A stretch of DNA of 38,855 bases from Desulfovibrionaceae bacterium (GCA_009773665.1 WSYE01000019.1:1-38855); one strand, 5' to 3'. Counted from the first letter of the stretch, positions 21,420 through 35,680 are shown. The notes: generated by a model from the sequence alone, not told the origin. Numbers and translations: made by a program.

Positions 21420-23291
21420 TTAAGTTGCGATGACTGAGGTCTCAGCGGATAGGGCCTTGTCTCTTTCGAGCGGCCCACGCCAGATTTTTCGGGCGACCTC
21501 AAACAATGCTTGGCCGCGCGTTAGAATCGTCTCTTCGTTCCAGTGGTCAAAGGCGTTGAGTTCTCTATTGAGCGCCAGACTGGCATGGGCGCGCACAGCC
21601 GGCATTTTTACCGAGAATGGTCCATTGAGAATTTTAGAATTCAACTTATGAGTCAATAGCGTCAGATTGCCGAGTGTGTTGATGGATTGGTTCCTATTCG
21701 ATTCGAGCAAGAGTTGGTCGAGATCAAACTCACCCTCTGGTACATGCCCGAACTCCGGTACCGGCCAATGCTCCTGCCAGTTCTGCGGCATGATATGTTC
21801 AATGGTCAGTTCGGACCTGATCTCAATCTCCTCGCTGAGCATTGACCGCTTGGCCTTCTCGATCGCCTCGAATAAGTAGCGCAGCCTCGGCTGGCGGTTG
21901 TTCTTATACTGACCGCTGCCCAACCACGCCGTTTTCCATTTCTCGTCATCAGGCCAGCGGTTAGTGTCGTTGTCACCCAAAGAAAGGCACGCTTCCAGCG
22001 CGCGCAACGGCGGCAGGGCTGAACGCCGAACCTTGGCCAGAGCGTCAATGAATAGTCGATTGTAGTTTTTCGTCGTCAAGCCGCAGATGTCGCGCCGCAA
22101 GATGAATGCCTCGATCATTGCAACGGCGCTCGCAAGATCGTCGCCAATCCCACCGTCAGTCGCTAGATACAGTACCAGCGGCATCGCCGTGGACATGTCG
22201 AACGCACGAGCGAATCGACCAAAGCGTCCGAGCACGTCATCGGCGTTTTGCTCTGCGATCCGGCGATGGATTGTGGCGCTGTTTGAAATCGATACCAACT
22301 CCTGTTCAATGGAAGAGAATGGCGCGTCGTTCAAAATCCAACGCCGGTAGCTTTCGAAGAGCTGCTCGACCGAAACGACCTCGGCTTGTTTCATTGAGAG
22401 ATGATCGACCAACATCCAATCCAACCGTTGTTTGGTCTGGCGCCCCCGCGTGTCATTTTCACGCCAAAACCAACTGTCGAGAGGCAGCCAGTATTTGTGA
22501 TAAAGATCGTCGATCTTTAGGGAGCCATACTCTTGGCCGAGCCCTTTGGAGCGTTGGAAGATGAAGTTGCGCATCAGGTCGCCAGCCGACAAATCCATGC
22601 CACGACTATTGAGCGTCTCGAAGATCGTTTGCGGATCGTCCCCTCCTTCCAGTTCAATGGAAACGGCGGCCAATCCTACGCGCAACGCCTCGAACAACTT
22701 TTCAAGCCGGAATGGGTCGAAGACACCATTGACCATGACGTGCTGCTCAATATGGGCCTTAAACCAAGCATGAGTCGCAACCGCAGGTCGGACGATGCCA
22801 TCTTCGTCCACAGGAGCTGAACTGATCGTGTCCAAGTCCGTTTTCGGATCAATCATTTGCACATAGGCGCGCCGATCAGTGAGGGTTGGCCACAGTTTGA
22901 AGCGCTCCACATCAGGTGTTTCCATTACACCACCGTTGAACAGCAGCGTATTGATCTCCTGACCATAAGCGGAGCCATGCGCATTTGCCACATCCCGCAG
23001 GCCGGCAAGTAACAATTGAAAGGCGGTCAGCCGCTGTTGTCCGTCTATAACCTCATAAGCAGTGACCTGTCTTCCAAACGTCTGTACCTGCGATATAACG
23101 ATAGCCCCCATAAAATGTGGAGCTACCTCCTTCGGGTTGGCTGTCAGACGAGCAGCTGCACGTTCTATGTCTTCCCATAGCAGTTCAATCTGTGGCGAAA
23201 TGCTCCAGGCATACTGTCGTTGATACAAAGGGATGAGGTAGCGTCTTTTTTCGCCGAACAGTTCGATGATTGAGCGTGTGTAGGGTCTCAT
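21420..23291 (-). CDS. Single-chain GmrSD-type (DUF262/DUF1524) restriction nuclease
   Basis: 623 residues. N-terminal DUF262 (ParB-like nucleotide-binding) motifs IPLYQRQYAWS (20-30) and DGQQRLT (83-89) are both intact. The C-terminal DUF1524 region has TIEHIMPQNWQEHWP and LGNLTLLTHKLNSKI, the H-N-H-type nuclease signature. This is the fused GmrS-GmrD layout seen in type IV enzymes that cut modified phage DNA and in SspE/BrxU-like proteins. It lies 140 nt downstream of hsdR in the same orientation, behind SD CAGGAAA. Whether it belongs to the type I system or acts alone is not shown by the sequence. Confidence 0.9.
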   Translation of the reverse strand: MRPYTRSIIELFGEKRRYLIPLYQRQYAWSISPQIELLWEDIERAAARLTANPKEVAPHFMGAIVISQVQTFGRQVTAYEVIDGQQRLTAFQLLLAGLRDVANAHGSAYGQEINTLLFNGGVMETPDVERFKLWPTLTDRRAYVQMIDPKTDLDTISSAPVDEDGIVRPAVATHAWFKAHIEQHVMVNGVFDPFRLEKLFEALRVGLAAVSIELEGGDDPQTIFETLNSRGMDLSAGDLMRNFIFQRSKGLGQEYGSLKIDDLYHKYWLPLDSWFWRENDTRGRQTKQRLDWMLVDHLSMKQAEVVSVEQLFESYRRWILNDAPFSSIEQELVSISNSATIHRRIAEQNADDVLGRFGRFARAFDMSTAMPLVLYLATDGGIGDDLASAVAMIEAFILRRDICGLTTKNYNRLFIDALAKVRRSALPPLRALEACLSLGDNDTNRWPDDEKWKTAWLGSGQYKNNRQPRLRYLFEAIEKAKRSMLSEEIEIRSELTIEHIMPQNWQEHWPVPEFGHVPEGEFDLDQLLLESNRNQSINTLGNLTLLTHKLNSKILNGPFSVKMPAVRAHASLALNRELNAFDHWNEETILTRGQALFEVARKIWRGPLERDKALSAETSVIAT

Positions 23292-23431
23292 AATTTTCCT
23301 GTTGTCATTTTATCGTTGTCGTTTGCTTTTCTGCGCGTTCGAGAGAAGATGCCTCAACCTTGAGCCGCTTGGCGTGAGTGTGTCATCGGGGTCTGATGGT
23401 CGAGAGAGTTATGCGGACGCACAACATACGA

Positions 23432-26538
<3,107 letters not shown>

Positions 26539-26542
<4 letters not shown>

Positions 26543-27243
26543 GATTGGGTCTCCTCTGCATCCGGGGCCGTGGCATCGGCTCCGTTGTCTTCAAACTCTG
26601 CGAGATAGATGCGATAAGTTTCGGGCTCCATTTGGAACAGCACCTCGCTCGCGCGGAATTCGATTTCGCGGATTTGGATTGGGCCGACTTCCTCGTCCAG
26701 GGCGAGGTTGAAATCGTCGCTGTCTTCGAAACTCGGCGCTGGCGGGGCTGGCGGCGTGCGGTCCTGCCGGTGCATGCGGTGGAGAAACCCTACGATGGCG
26801 TCTGCGGTCTCGGCGGCCAACAGCGCCTGTACGCTCTCCATCACGGGGCGCGCGGCACCCGAACCATGCGAGGCGAAGCCGCACTGGTTGCGCAATTCGC
26901 AGATGCCCTGAACCGCCGTGCCCAGCCCCGACAACGTCTGGGCGAGGCTCTTGCGTACTTCTGTCGCGGCGCTGGCGGTGGCAGGCAAGAGTGGCAGGTT
27001 CTGCGTCGCGGTCTTGAACAGCTTTGGCAGGTCGTCGGTTTCTGCGAAGGCCACGGAACGCTCGCGGAGAATCACGCGGCAGGTGCTTTCAATCAGGGTT
27101 TTGGCAAGATCGAAGGCAAGGCCGGGGTTCGCGCTCACCGCCTGTTCGACCCCTTTCACATGCTCTTCGATGTGAGAGAGCCCCGCCGTCATCGCCTCGC
27201 GGGCGCCGTGCATGACAAAGGCGGAAGTCGCGGGCGCCGTCAT
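26539..27243 (-). CDS. Abi_C-like protein embedded in the type I RM operon
   Basis: 234 residues. The middle ([20 protein letters not shown] to [34 protein letters not shown]) matches the abortive-infection C-terminal domain pattern, including the RN...HG signature. The spacing between the Arg and His here is 7 residues, slightly longer than the Rx4-6H typical of HEPN RNases, so nuclease activity is doubtful. A C-terminal acidic segment ([36 protein letters not shown]) is added. It overlaps hsdS and hsdR by 4 bp each, so it is a fixed part of this operon. Likely an accessory defence or control factor for the RM system. Confidence 0.7.
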
Positions 27244-28572
27244 AGTCCGCGCTCCGCGAGGAAACGTTCGGCGTCCTCCACACGCAACTCGCCTGAAATG
27301 AGCTTGGGCAGCAGCGCGTCGCGCAGGACGGCGAGGGCATGGGATTCTTTACACGCGGCTAGCACACGTGCAACGCATGGTTCCGCGCAATGTGCAAACG
27401 CCTTAACCACTGAGGCTGGAGGAAAGAGTGTCGAGAGGGATTTCACTTGCGTTGAATTGAGGCCAGGGATGGCCACGCCTGTACCTTTGATGCGCATCTC
27501 CTCCTTGACGAGTTCGGAAGACAACCAAAAGTAGAGGAACTCTTGTCCGAGGGACGGGTTCGCACGGAGTCGGTACACATGCTCGTTGATGGCAGCCGTT
27601 TGGAATGGGAATCCATCCCCGAACAAAGTGACGTGTGGTTCAAATTCTCCGGGACGCCCACCGTCCTTGTAGAGCAGCACATCTCGGCTCTTGATGCGGC
27701 CCTTGGTCATCCGGTCAAAGTATTCCTGCGGTACATATTTCGTCTTTGAGTAGTCAAATATCCCAAGTCCTACGATACTCTCAGCTCCGATACTTGGTAC
27801 GCCGTCTGCGTATGCTGCGACTCCCCCCTTGGGCCTGCTGCCAACTTCAATTTCAGCAAGGGCATTCATAAGTATTCCAACGTCCCACCCCTCCGGAATC
27901 TCCCCGTGCTCACTCTCGACGAGGCGATCGGGGAAGAGGGCTGCGAGGTCGGGCGGCAGGCCGGGGTCGCGGCCTTCGGCTTTGGCCCGGACGGGCTCGA
28001 AGTCTACGAACCAGGACTTGAACAGCGCCCGAGCCATCGCCTCCAGCGTCGCCGCCATCTTTCGGTTCACCTCAATCTTGTCATCCAGCGTGCCGAGGAT
28101 GTGACTGATGGCCCGCTGTTCGGCCTTCTCACGCGGGGCTCGAAACGGAGCCGCAGTCATCGTCGTGGCGCTTGCGTTCGGCTGCGCTGATTTATCACCA
28201 AGAACACCGCGAATGAACGCCCAGAATTTGTCAGACTTTAGGTAGTAGGCAACAAAACGTGGGTCGAACTCGGGCGCCGTTTTCAAGCGCACCAAGTATG
28301 AAGCGAATACCGACGGTGGAGGGTCCTTCACGTAGGAACTGGTGCCTGTTGATGCACCGGTTCTTGCTAGGACGATATCGCCGTCGTGAAGTTTGTACTT
28401 CGCAGTTGTTTTGCCGTCGGCCACCACATGCGGGACTGTATCCCAGTCGATATGCCCGGGGACGATGTCGGTGATTCGGAGGAACTTCGGCCCATTCTCG
28501 TGATCGGCCGCAGAGGCGGTAAGCCCGTAATCAATCGAACAGCACACATCTGAAAGCTTACAATCGACCCAC

Positions 28573-28583
<11 letters not shown>
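27240..28583 (-). CDS. hsdS: Type I restriction-modification specificity subunit
   Basis: 447 residues from ATG 28581-28583, which overlaps the hsdM end by 11 bp. Two target recognition domains are visible: the first begins [17 protein letters not shown] and continues [12 protein letters not shown]; the second begins [19 protein letters not shown]. Conserved helical spacers follow each: [34 protein letters not shown] in the centre (positions about 175-210), and the C-terminal one [32 protein letters not shown]. It sets the DNA target for both methylation and cleavage. An upstream 17-codon extension in frame lies wholly within hsdM and is less likely. Confidence 0.95.
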
Positions 28584-30195
<1,612 letters not shown>

Positions 30196-30533
30196 GTCGC
30201 CCTCCTTGAATGCCTTCTTGTGTCAGCTAAATTTTCTTTATAGTCAAGGGCGTTGGCGCGCAGCCGTTGGCAGCATGGACGGGCGGGCTGTTGAGATGCC
30301 GCACCATTGAGCTCGAGCGAAAGTCGACGCTCCCTCTCGCCGTCGCACGCGATGGTTCCACGGCGCGCCAAGCGCGGGGGAGCGCTCCGGGCTGCGCACA
30401 CTGACGAGCGCACTCATCGTGCCCTGATCAGCTCGCGAAGCCACCGCTGCTGTCCGGTTTTGTTGACTGCCCCGAGCTGTCAACAAAACCGGACGAGTTT
30501 CCAGTCAGTGATCGATAGTTGTGTCAGCCGCCA
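30196..30533. other. Intergenic region between Gabija and type I RM operons
   Basis: No gene supported. It contains the SD of hsdM at its left end and a long inverted repeat at 30452-30494. Confidence 0.6.
30452..30494. repeat. Perfect 16-bp inverted repeat downstream of gajB
   Basis: GTCCGGTTTTGTTGAC (30452-30467) and GTCAACAAAACCGGAC (30479-30494) with an 11-nt spacer. There is no T run after it on the minus strand, so it is not a standard terminator; it may still stop gajB transcripts or be a protein-binding or recombination site. Confidence 0.75.
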
Positions 30534-32273
30534 TCACTGTGGCGACAAGGCCACTACGGAAATGGCTGCGCCTGTTGTTTGTAGAAGGTTCATCAGACGG
30601 GATGTCTGCGACTGTGGCACGGCGATAGCCAGCAATCGCTGCGCTCGAGATGCTCCAACATAGATTTTTCTGGCGTCTTCGGCGTGGGCAGAGGGGCTGT
30701 CACCGCTCAAGAAGTCGAGAATCCTCTTGGCGGTCTGCGGTGACATCACAACGCACACCGCTGGGAACTCCATCCCTTTGACACTGTGGATGGTACAAGC
30801 GCAGTGCCCACATGTCGGGGCGATGGCCAGTGCCTTGGCCAGGTCCGGGTTGCGTTGCAGTCGTTGATTGATTGACTTGCCACCAGGCGGGAGTAGTGGT
30901 GCAAGCATGCTCCGCGCATGATCATGCCAAGCGTCAGCGCTGAGAAAACGTGCTGAATCGAATCGAAGCGCATCAACCAGCTGCATTATTCTCGGGCGCC
31001 AAGCCCTTGGCTCGATCTCTGCTTCTCGAAGATACTGGTGATATGTCTTGCCAGTGATATTGCCTTCGAGCTCAAGCACGATTTTGTGGACAGCTTCAAG
31101 CGCCTCTTTCCTGCCTCCTAGCTCGAGTGAAAAATGGTAGTTGCTGACTGCTGCAGCTAATCGGTAGCTCATGTCCTCTCTGGCATCGTTAGCAATTGGG
31201 TGTCCGAGGGCGTTAGCACAACTGAGCCGGGTCGCAGCTATGACAGGACAAGTACTGGCATCAAGGCCAACCGTTTCCGTCAGCTCATGGAATTTTAGCC
31301 CAACGCTCGCGGGAACGCCTCTGCCCGGGTAAGACAGGAGGTAAACGGGGGTTAGCTCGTCGCGATGCTCACCAAGAGCATCGTCTACAGAGGAGCGCTC
31401 ACTAGGGGCACGCAATGCCACTATGGTTTTCGCGATGTGGCGGCTTGACCGAAAATTGCCAGTTATCGGCAATCGCTCACTGGGCGCGTAACTCTGGCCG
31501 TAGGCAAGGAGTTCATCAGTAACGCCACCGCGAAATCCGTAGATCGATTGATGCGGATCACATATTATTTTCACTGGAATCCTGGCGCTACGGAACCAGT
31601 CGATAATTTCTAGGTCGGTCGGGTTACAGTCCTGTGCCTCATCCACGATCAATTCTTGAAAACGCGCAGCCAGTGCTCGAGAAAGAGCGGGGGAAGACGC
31701 CGGGTCACGCAGTCGAGTGAGAGCGAGTTCGCGTGCGTCGGCGAAGTCCAACTCTCCCCTCTCTAGGAAGCGAGCACGCGCACTACGAGCGGCGGTTTCA
31801 TATGGCTTGGCGTCTCTTGCGAAGCCGTGCCTCTTGAGTGCGTCCGGAATCGCACAGCCACGTGCCCGGTCAAAGCACTCAAGTGGAAGCTCTTGCGCTT
31901 TCGGATAGGGGCGGATGACGCACTGGTCCTTGTCAGGGATCAGTCGGGGCCGCTCCGTACAGCCAGGCACGCCAAACGGCGCAATGAGAAATTGCCAAAG
32001 AAAGGCGTCGAACGTCCCGATGAAATGAGGAAAGGCTGGTACCTTCAGCAATCCTTCGCGGCGAAGCCGTTTCTCGAGTTCTGATACGGCGGCGGTTGTA
32101 AAAGACAAAAAGACAATCCCCTGCCCTGATGAGTGATCCGCCAACAGCTTTCGCGCCCGCTCGACCAACACGCGAGTCTTGCCAGAGCCTGGACAGGCGG
32201 CGACAAACGCGGCCCCCTCATGGGCGATGATGCGCGCTTGCTCTTCGGTCGGGACAAAGCGCATGGCGCTCAT
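30534..32273 (-). CDS. gajB: Gabija protein GajB, UvrD/Rep-like helicase
   Basis: 579 residues, SF1A helicase. Walker A ACPGSGKTR (26-34), SFTTAAVSELEKRL (motif Ia), VDEAQDCNPTDLEII (motif II), CDPHQSIYGFRGG (motif III), TGNFRSSRHIAKTI (IV) and HSVKGMEFPAVCV (V) are in order. In Gabija, GajB associates with GajA and is thought to respond to DNA ends or unwind DNA during infection. The ATG overlaps the gajA stop by 4 bp. A second Met three codons on (32264) could be used. It is somewhat longer than the GajB commonly cited (about 500 residues). Confidence 0.9.
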   Translation of the reverse strand: MSAMRFVPTEEQARIIAHEGAAFVAACPGSGKTRVLVERARKLLADHSSGQGIVFLSFTTAAVSELEKRLRREGLLKVPAFPHFIGTFDAFLWQFLIAPFGVPGCTERPRLIPDKDQCVIRPYPKAQELPLECFDRARGCAIPDALKRHGFARDAKPYETAARSARARFLERGELDFADARELALTRLRDPASSPALSRALAARFQELIVDEAQDCNPTDLEIIDWFRSARIPVKIICDPHQSIYGFRGGVTDELLAYGQSYAPSERLPITGNFRSSRHIAKTIVALRAPSERSSVDDALGEHRDELTPVYLLSYPGRGVPASVGLKFHELTETVGLDASTCPVIAATRLSCANALGHPIANDAREDMSYRLAAAVSNYHFSLELGGRKEALEAVHKIVLELEGNITGKTYHQYLREAEIEPRAWRPRIMQLVDALRFDSARFLSADAWHDHARSMLAPLLPPGGKSINQRLQRNPDLAKALAIAPTCGHCACTIHSVKGMEFPAVCVVMSPQTAKRILDFLSGDSPSAHAEDARKIYVGASRAQRLLAIAVPQSQTSRLMNLLQTTGAAISVVALSPQ

Positions 32274-34078
32274 TCGACCAGCGCATTTATGGCGCGCCGG
32301 AGATAGTCAGGAACGGTAAACGACTTGCCAGAATTAATCGCTTCAGCAAGCAGTTGCGCGAAGTCACCCTTGCGCGTTGTCTCGAAAAGGCCCTGAATCG
32401 CACGTGCTTGAGCATCTCCAGTGTGTGAGACTGCGGTATCCCACTTGCTGGCAGAACGTGGGTGAAGTTCCAGATAGACTGTTTTCAGCAGTGGACCGTT
32501 GCCAGCACGAACCAGTTCTGTTTCGAGCGAATAGTCGTTGATGACAACTTCTAGAAGAGAGCTGGCACCAAGCCTAGCGGCAATGGCCTCCAAGTTCGAT
32601 TTGCGAACAGTACCCGGGAGTGGCTGCCCCTCTTCACGGCTGCCACCATCTCCGTCTGTCAGCACAATCAGACGGTCAGCAATACGGACTTCGTCGAACG
32701 GGGTCAGCAAGAGCTTCGCGTAAGGTTCGAAGTCTACACCATCAATCGGTACGAAGACCGCAGAACGAAAACTTCGCAACTTCTCCAGGTCATTCTTGAG
32801 CACGATGTTTTTGGCGATGATGGGCAACAGCAATGCCTCGGCGATACCTTCAACCAGAAGAATACGCCCGCCAAATAGGAAAGCAGATTTGGTCACATCA
32901 AGATAGCGGTCGATTTTTCGGCGGTCGATAGGATCAAGATTCAGCGAAGCAAGCGGGATGCAACGTGTCACCCGGCGGGGCTGAGGCTTGGGTTCGGCCG
33001 TTTCGGTCTCATCGACTCCTGGGGCCCCCGCGGGTGCCGTCGCCTTGGGAAAAACAGACCGGAAAAACACCAGTTTTTTGCTTTCAACCCACGCGGAAAG
33101 GTTCGGCGAATGCGTCGCAACGATGATCTGCAACTGGCCAGCCGGTCCCTCGTAACCGGGTTTCGGCGTCCGCGATTTACACGCCTGCTCCTCAAGAAAG
33201 CTGAGCACCGCAGCCTGGAGTTGGGGATGGAGGTGCGCTTCGGGTTCTTCGACCAAAAACAAGGTCAGATCGGCGTCATTGACCTTTTCCAACTCGACCG
33301 CGATCGTTGCCATGTAGAGCAAGTTGGCATAGCCATGCCCCGAGTATCGCAGATCCTCGGGCTCAATGCCGTGGTCTGCGAGCTTGAAACGTAAGTCGCG
33401 CGCGATATCGATGAGTTTTTCATTGTTGGCGAAGCCGAGTGATGTGGTCTGCATGCGCACGCCAGAGGTGAGCGCGCTCAAGCCAACCTCGACGGCTTCC
33501 CCGACCTTCCCCAGAATCTCCGCTTCAGTGTCACGCCCGAGTGCTTTCGCCAACTCCTCCGAATCGTCCCCGTCCAGGAAGTGTTTCAGGAGGGCATAGA
33601 TACGCGTCGGGTTGCCCGAGGCAAGTGCTCGTTTGGCATCTCGAAGGGGCGGTAAGTATATATGTCGAACCATTTCATGACAGCCAGCTTCCGGGGTGCC
33701 CTGCTGCTGGCCAGCCCACAGGACTGGGCGCACCGGATAGCGTCCGCTGCTTTCGTCATAGCGCAACCCAAAAGTGCAGCTCGAGATGGCTGGGTCGTCA
33801 GCAGCCGAGAGAAGACGTCCCTGTTGCGCCGGGCTGAGGTCTTCGAACCGCCCAACCAGCTCAAACCGGGGAGTCGCGCTACCGAAACGGATGTCCGTCG
33901 TCTCGCAATAGATTTCACGCCGACCGTTGAGCGGTGAGGTAAGCAGCCGAAGGGCGTCGATAGAATTGCTCTTGCCGCTATTGTTTTCGCCCACCAAAAT
34001 TGTGAGGTCATCGCGCAGGTGAATGGCCACATTCTCAAATGAGCGGAAATTATCCAGTGTTAGAGTCTTAAGGTACAT
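32270..34078 (-). CDS. gajA: Gabija protein GajA, OLD-family ATPase with TOPRIM nuclease
   Basis: 602 residues. N-terminal ABC-type ATPase: Walker A GENNSGKS (30-37), LVEEPEAHLHPQLQ as Walker B (about 273-286) and VATHSPNLSAWV as H-loop (about 315-326). The C-terminal TOPRIM domain has LLVEGIAEALLLP with the catalytic Glu and LTDGDGG with the DxD pair. GajA is a nucleotide-sensitive DNA endonuclease that acts when phage replication depletes nucleotides. With GajB directly behind it this is a complete Gabija pair. SD GGAGGAG precedes the ATG at 34076-34078. Confidence 0.92.
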   Translation of the reverse strand: MYLKTLTLDNFRSFENVAIHLRDDLTILVGENNSGKSNSIDALRLLTSPLNGRREIYCETTDIRFGSATPRFELVGRFEDLSPAQQGRLLSAADDPAISSCTFGLRYDESSGRYPVRPVLWAGQQQGTPEAGCHEMVRHIYLPPLRDAKRALASGNPTRIYALLKHFLDGDDSEELAKALGRDTEAEILGKVGEAVEVGLSALTSGVRMQTTSLGFANNEKLIDIARDLRFKLADHGIEPEDLRYSGHGYANLLYMATIAVELEKVNDADLTLFLVEEPEAHLHPQLQAAVLSFLEEQACKSRTPKPGYEGPAGQLQIIVATHSPNLSAWVESKKLVFFRSVFPKATAPAGAPGVDETETAEPKPQPRRVTRCIPLASLNLDPIDRRKIDRYLDVTKSAFLFGGRILLVEGIAEALLLPIIAKNIVLKNDLEKLRSFRSAVFVPIDGVDFEPYAKLLLTPFDEVRIADRLIVLTDGDGGSREEGQPLPGTVRKSNLEAIAARLGASSLLEVVINDYSLETELVRAGNGPLLKTVYLELHPRSASKWDTAVSHTGDAQARAIQGLFETTRKGDFAQLLAEAINSGKSFTVPDYLRRAINALVE

Positions 34079-34113
34079 CGCTCCTCCGATACAAATTCGA
34101 CAGTCTGCCCAAA

Positions 34114-34142
34114 TAGGTATTTTTTTATTTGTGCGCGGTCAA
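34114..34142 (-). promoter_or_regulatory. Putative promoter of gajAB
   Basis: TTGACC (34137-34142), 17-nt A-rich spacer, TACCTA (34114-34119) on the minus strand, 36 nt before the gajA start. The -10 box is weak. Confidence 0.4.
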
Positions 34143-34293
34143 CTCTCCAGACTTGTACTGCAATGTGGTTTAGCTTGCGGGCTGTTTTAATCTCTTCTGG
34201 AGGAGGACACGCATGCCGCCAGCGGCTTGCCTCGTGGAGTGCTCCCGTTTCGACCGGACACCCCGCTAATCATAGGAGATAGGTCAAGCCCTA

Positions 34294-34478
34294 TGTCCAG
34301 ACATAGTGCAAACGGGGAAGCAGTGGCCGAGAAGGCTCAGCTGGTCCAGGAGTCGTTGCAGCCGGGCAGGGCTGCCTGCCGTCCGCATCCGCTGGGAGCA
34401 AGCCGCAAGTCAGGTTCATGGTTCGGGGGCATTGGAGGCATCAGCCCCATGGGCCGGGAGCCGCACAGCGCTGGATGA
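34294..34478 (+). pseudogene. Decayed transposase OrfA-like fragment
   Basis: From ATG 34294 the frame reads EAVAEKAQLVQESLQPG, resembling the helix-turn-helix start of IS66/IS3-type OrfA proteins (EEKxxIVxESLxPG). Similarity is then lost; another frame continues with WEQAASQVHGSGALEA, which could be the damaged rest of the helix-turn-helix. The frame ends at 34478. GGAGAT lies before the ATG. No full transposase or terminal repeats found, so this is a remnant at best. Confidence 0.35.
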
Positions 34479-34584
34479 TTTGGATTCGTCCTCACTACAA
34501 GGGGGCCGGACATCGCCAGCATCGTTAACAAGCCGTATCTTGTGAAATGACCTGCGGCAGCAAGGGGCAGCTGGTGCAAAATGA

Positions 34585-34606
34585 AAAGGCCCCCGAAGGG
34601 GCCTTT
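34585..34606. terminator. Orphan rho-independent terminator
   Basis: Perfect 9-bp stem AAAGGCCCC / GGGGCCTTT with CGAA loop, preceded by an A run and followed by T-rich sequence. No intact gene leads into it from the left; tandem repeats follow directly. Confidence 0.8.
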
Positions 34607-34608
34607 GT

Positions 34609-34847
34609 CAGCCGCCCGTTAGGGCGGGAAAGTGAGACTCGCGGGCTCGGGCCGATGCTGAATCATCCGTCCTTTTGTGCCCATCTTCTTTTTCAGCCGC
34701 CCGTTGGGGCGGGAGTGAGACTTGCGGGCTCGGGCCGATGCTGAATCATCTGTCCTTTTGTGTTTCAGCCGCCCGTTGGGGCGGGAGTGAGACTTGCGGG
34801 CTCGGGCCGATGCTGAATCATCTGTCCTTTTGTGCCCATCTTCTTTT
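34609..34847. repeat. Tandem repeat of three units (85, 72 and 82 bp) with minus-strand micro-ORFs
   Basis: Units start with CAGCCGCCCGTT at 34609, 34694 and 34766; a degraded fourth start is at 34848. Each has a GC hairpin (CCGCCCGTTGGGGCGG) and a shared core ending ATCATCyGTCCTTTTGTG. Unit 2 lacks the 13-nt CCCATCTTCTTTT tail. On the minus strand each unit encodes a short frame containing MIQHRPEPASLT; in units 1 and 3 it opens six codons earlier at ATGGGC. Stops follow in the hairpin. Confidence 0.8.
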
Positions 34848-34949
34848 CAGCCGCCCCATTCGGAGCGAAGGAAATGCACGCCTCATAAAAATCTGTACGC
34901 TTGCGCCGACAGGATGTCAAGTTTTTCTTTTGGCGCAGCACTTTACCCA

Positions 34950-35122
34950 TATAATGACCGGACACATCCTCCGCATGGATGAAATACATCGCCCACGCTC
35001 GACACGTTGCCTGGTGGAATTGCTCGCACGCATATCGGTCCACCCCGGATGCCCCTGGGTACCGCGTGGTACATGCTTCTTGCTTTGGTCGTTGGAAAGG
35101 CGGCCCTTGCGGGCCGCCTTTT
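34950..35122 (+). ncRNA. Candidate small RNA with own -10 box and strong terminator
   Basis: A perfect TATAAT at 34950-34955 (the -35 TTTTGG is poor) is followed by about 160 nt ending in the terminator at 35096-35122. The interval has an internal hairpin GGTACCGCGTGGTACA-like near 35058 and no supported plus-strand gene. Expression and function are unproven. Confidence 0.3.
35096..35122. terminator. Strong rho-independent terminator
   Basis: Perfect 11-bp stem AAAGGCGGCCC / GGGCCGCCTTT with TTGC loop, followed by T. Symmetric enough to act in both directions. Confidence 0.85.
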
Positions 35123-35265
35123 GAATTGGGTGGGAATTGCAGTTGCGCCACGTTTTGCCGCACGTTCAGCTGTAGGGGCTGATGTCGTCGGCGTGGCGGA
35201 CAAGGGCCATATGGCCTACAGGTGAGCCCGAGGGGATCACATACGTTGTGCCGCGCTGCCGGTGG

Positions 35266-35424
35266 TCACCGGTCGCGGCATCTCCTTCCGTCGTCGATCC
35301 TGACGTATGCCAGACCGATCTGGAGAGGAGTCATTTCGCGCCGAAACACGAGTCTTCGCGCGAACAATCGTTTTGCAAGCTGCGCCTCGAAGTGGGTCGC
35401 AGTTGCGAGCAAGCGTCGAATCAT
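35266..35424 (-). CDS. Small basic protein of unknown function
   Basis: 52 residues from ATG 35422-35424, with an excellent SD AAGGAGG 6 nt upstream. The sequence is Arg-rich (MIRRLLATATHFEAQLAKRL, then FARRLVFRRE) and ends RIDDGRRCRDR. I recognise no family. It is on the same strand as the four-gene operon to its right but is separated from it by a terminator (35629-35655). The strong SD is the main support; an alternative is a chance frame in decayed DNA. Confidence 0.4.
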   Translation of the reverse strand: MIRRLLATATHFEAQLAKRLFARRLVFRREMTPLQIGLAYVRIDDGRRCRDR

Positions 35425-35628
35425 GTGCTTTCCTCCTTTTCGTGTGCTGGGCCTTGCAATTGAAGCAAACGATCTCTCTGTTGACCTTGTCAAGCCACTG
35501 ATTAGAATATCTTTTCCGTATCAAAAGATAGCTTTGGAGAGGTATTGCTTTCGGAAAGCGCATTACAGCGCGGCCTAGCTTTGGCACAACGCAACAAGTA
35601 CTGCCACCAAGAGGAATGGGTCGTGATG

Positions 35629-35655
35629 GAAAAGGAAGCGGCCCCGTAGGGCCGC
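35629..35655 (-). terminator. Terminator of the unknown four-gene operon
   Basis: 7-bp GC stem GCGGCCC / GGGCCGC (35638-35655) with CGTA loop; on the minus strand it is followed by TTCCTTTTCC. It lies 25 nt after the last gene of the operon. Confidence 0.7.
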
Positions 35656-35680
35656 GATGGGAACGGAGGGGAAACTCCAG

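Noticed and set aside
34609..34847. CRISPR array or integron attC sites
   Set aside because: The repeats are 72-85 bp, directly abutting, with no unique spacers and no cas genes. GTTAGGG and GTTGGGG resemble an attC core, but no matching complementary box or integrase is present.
34609..35122. Retron msr-msd RNA
   Set aside because: Structured repeats prompted the idea, but I find no reverse transcriptase gene in the adjacent 4 kb.
34765..35163. A 132-codon minus-strand frame
   Set aside because: It spans the strong terminator and the tandem repeats, and its composition follows those structures; no SD or domain.
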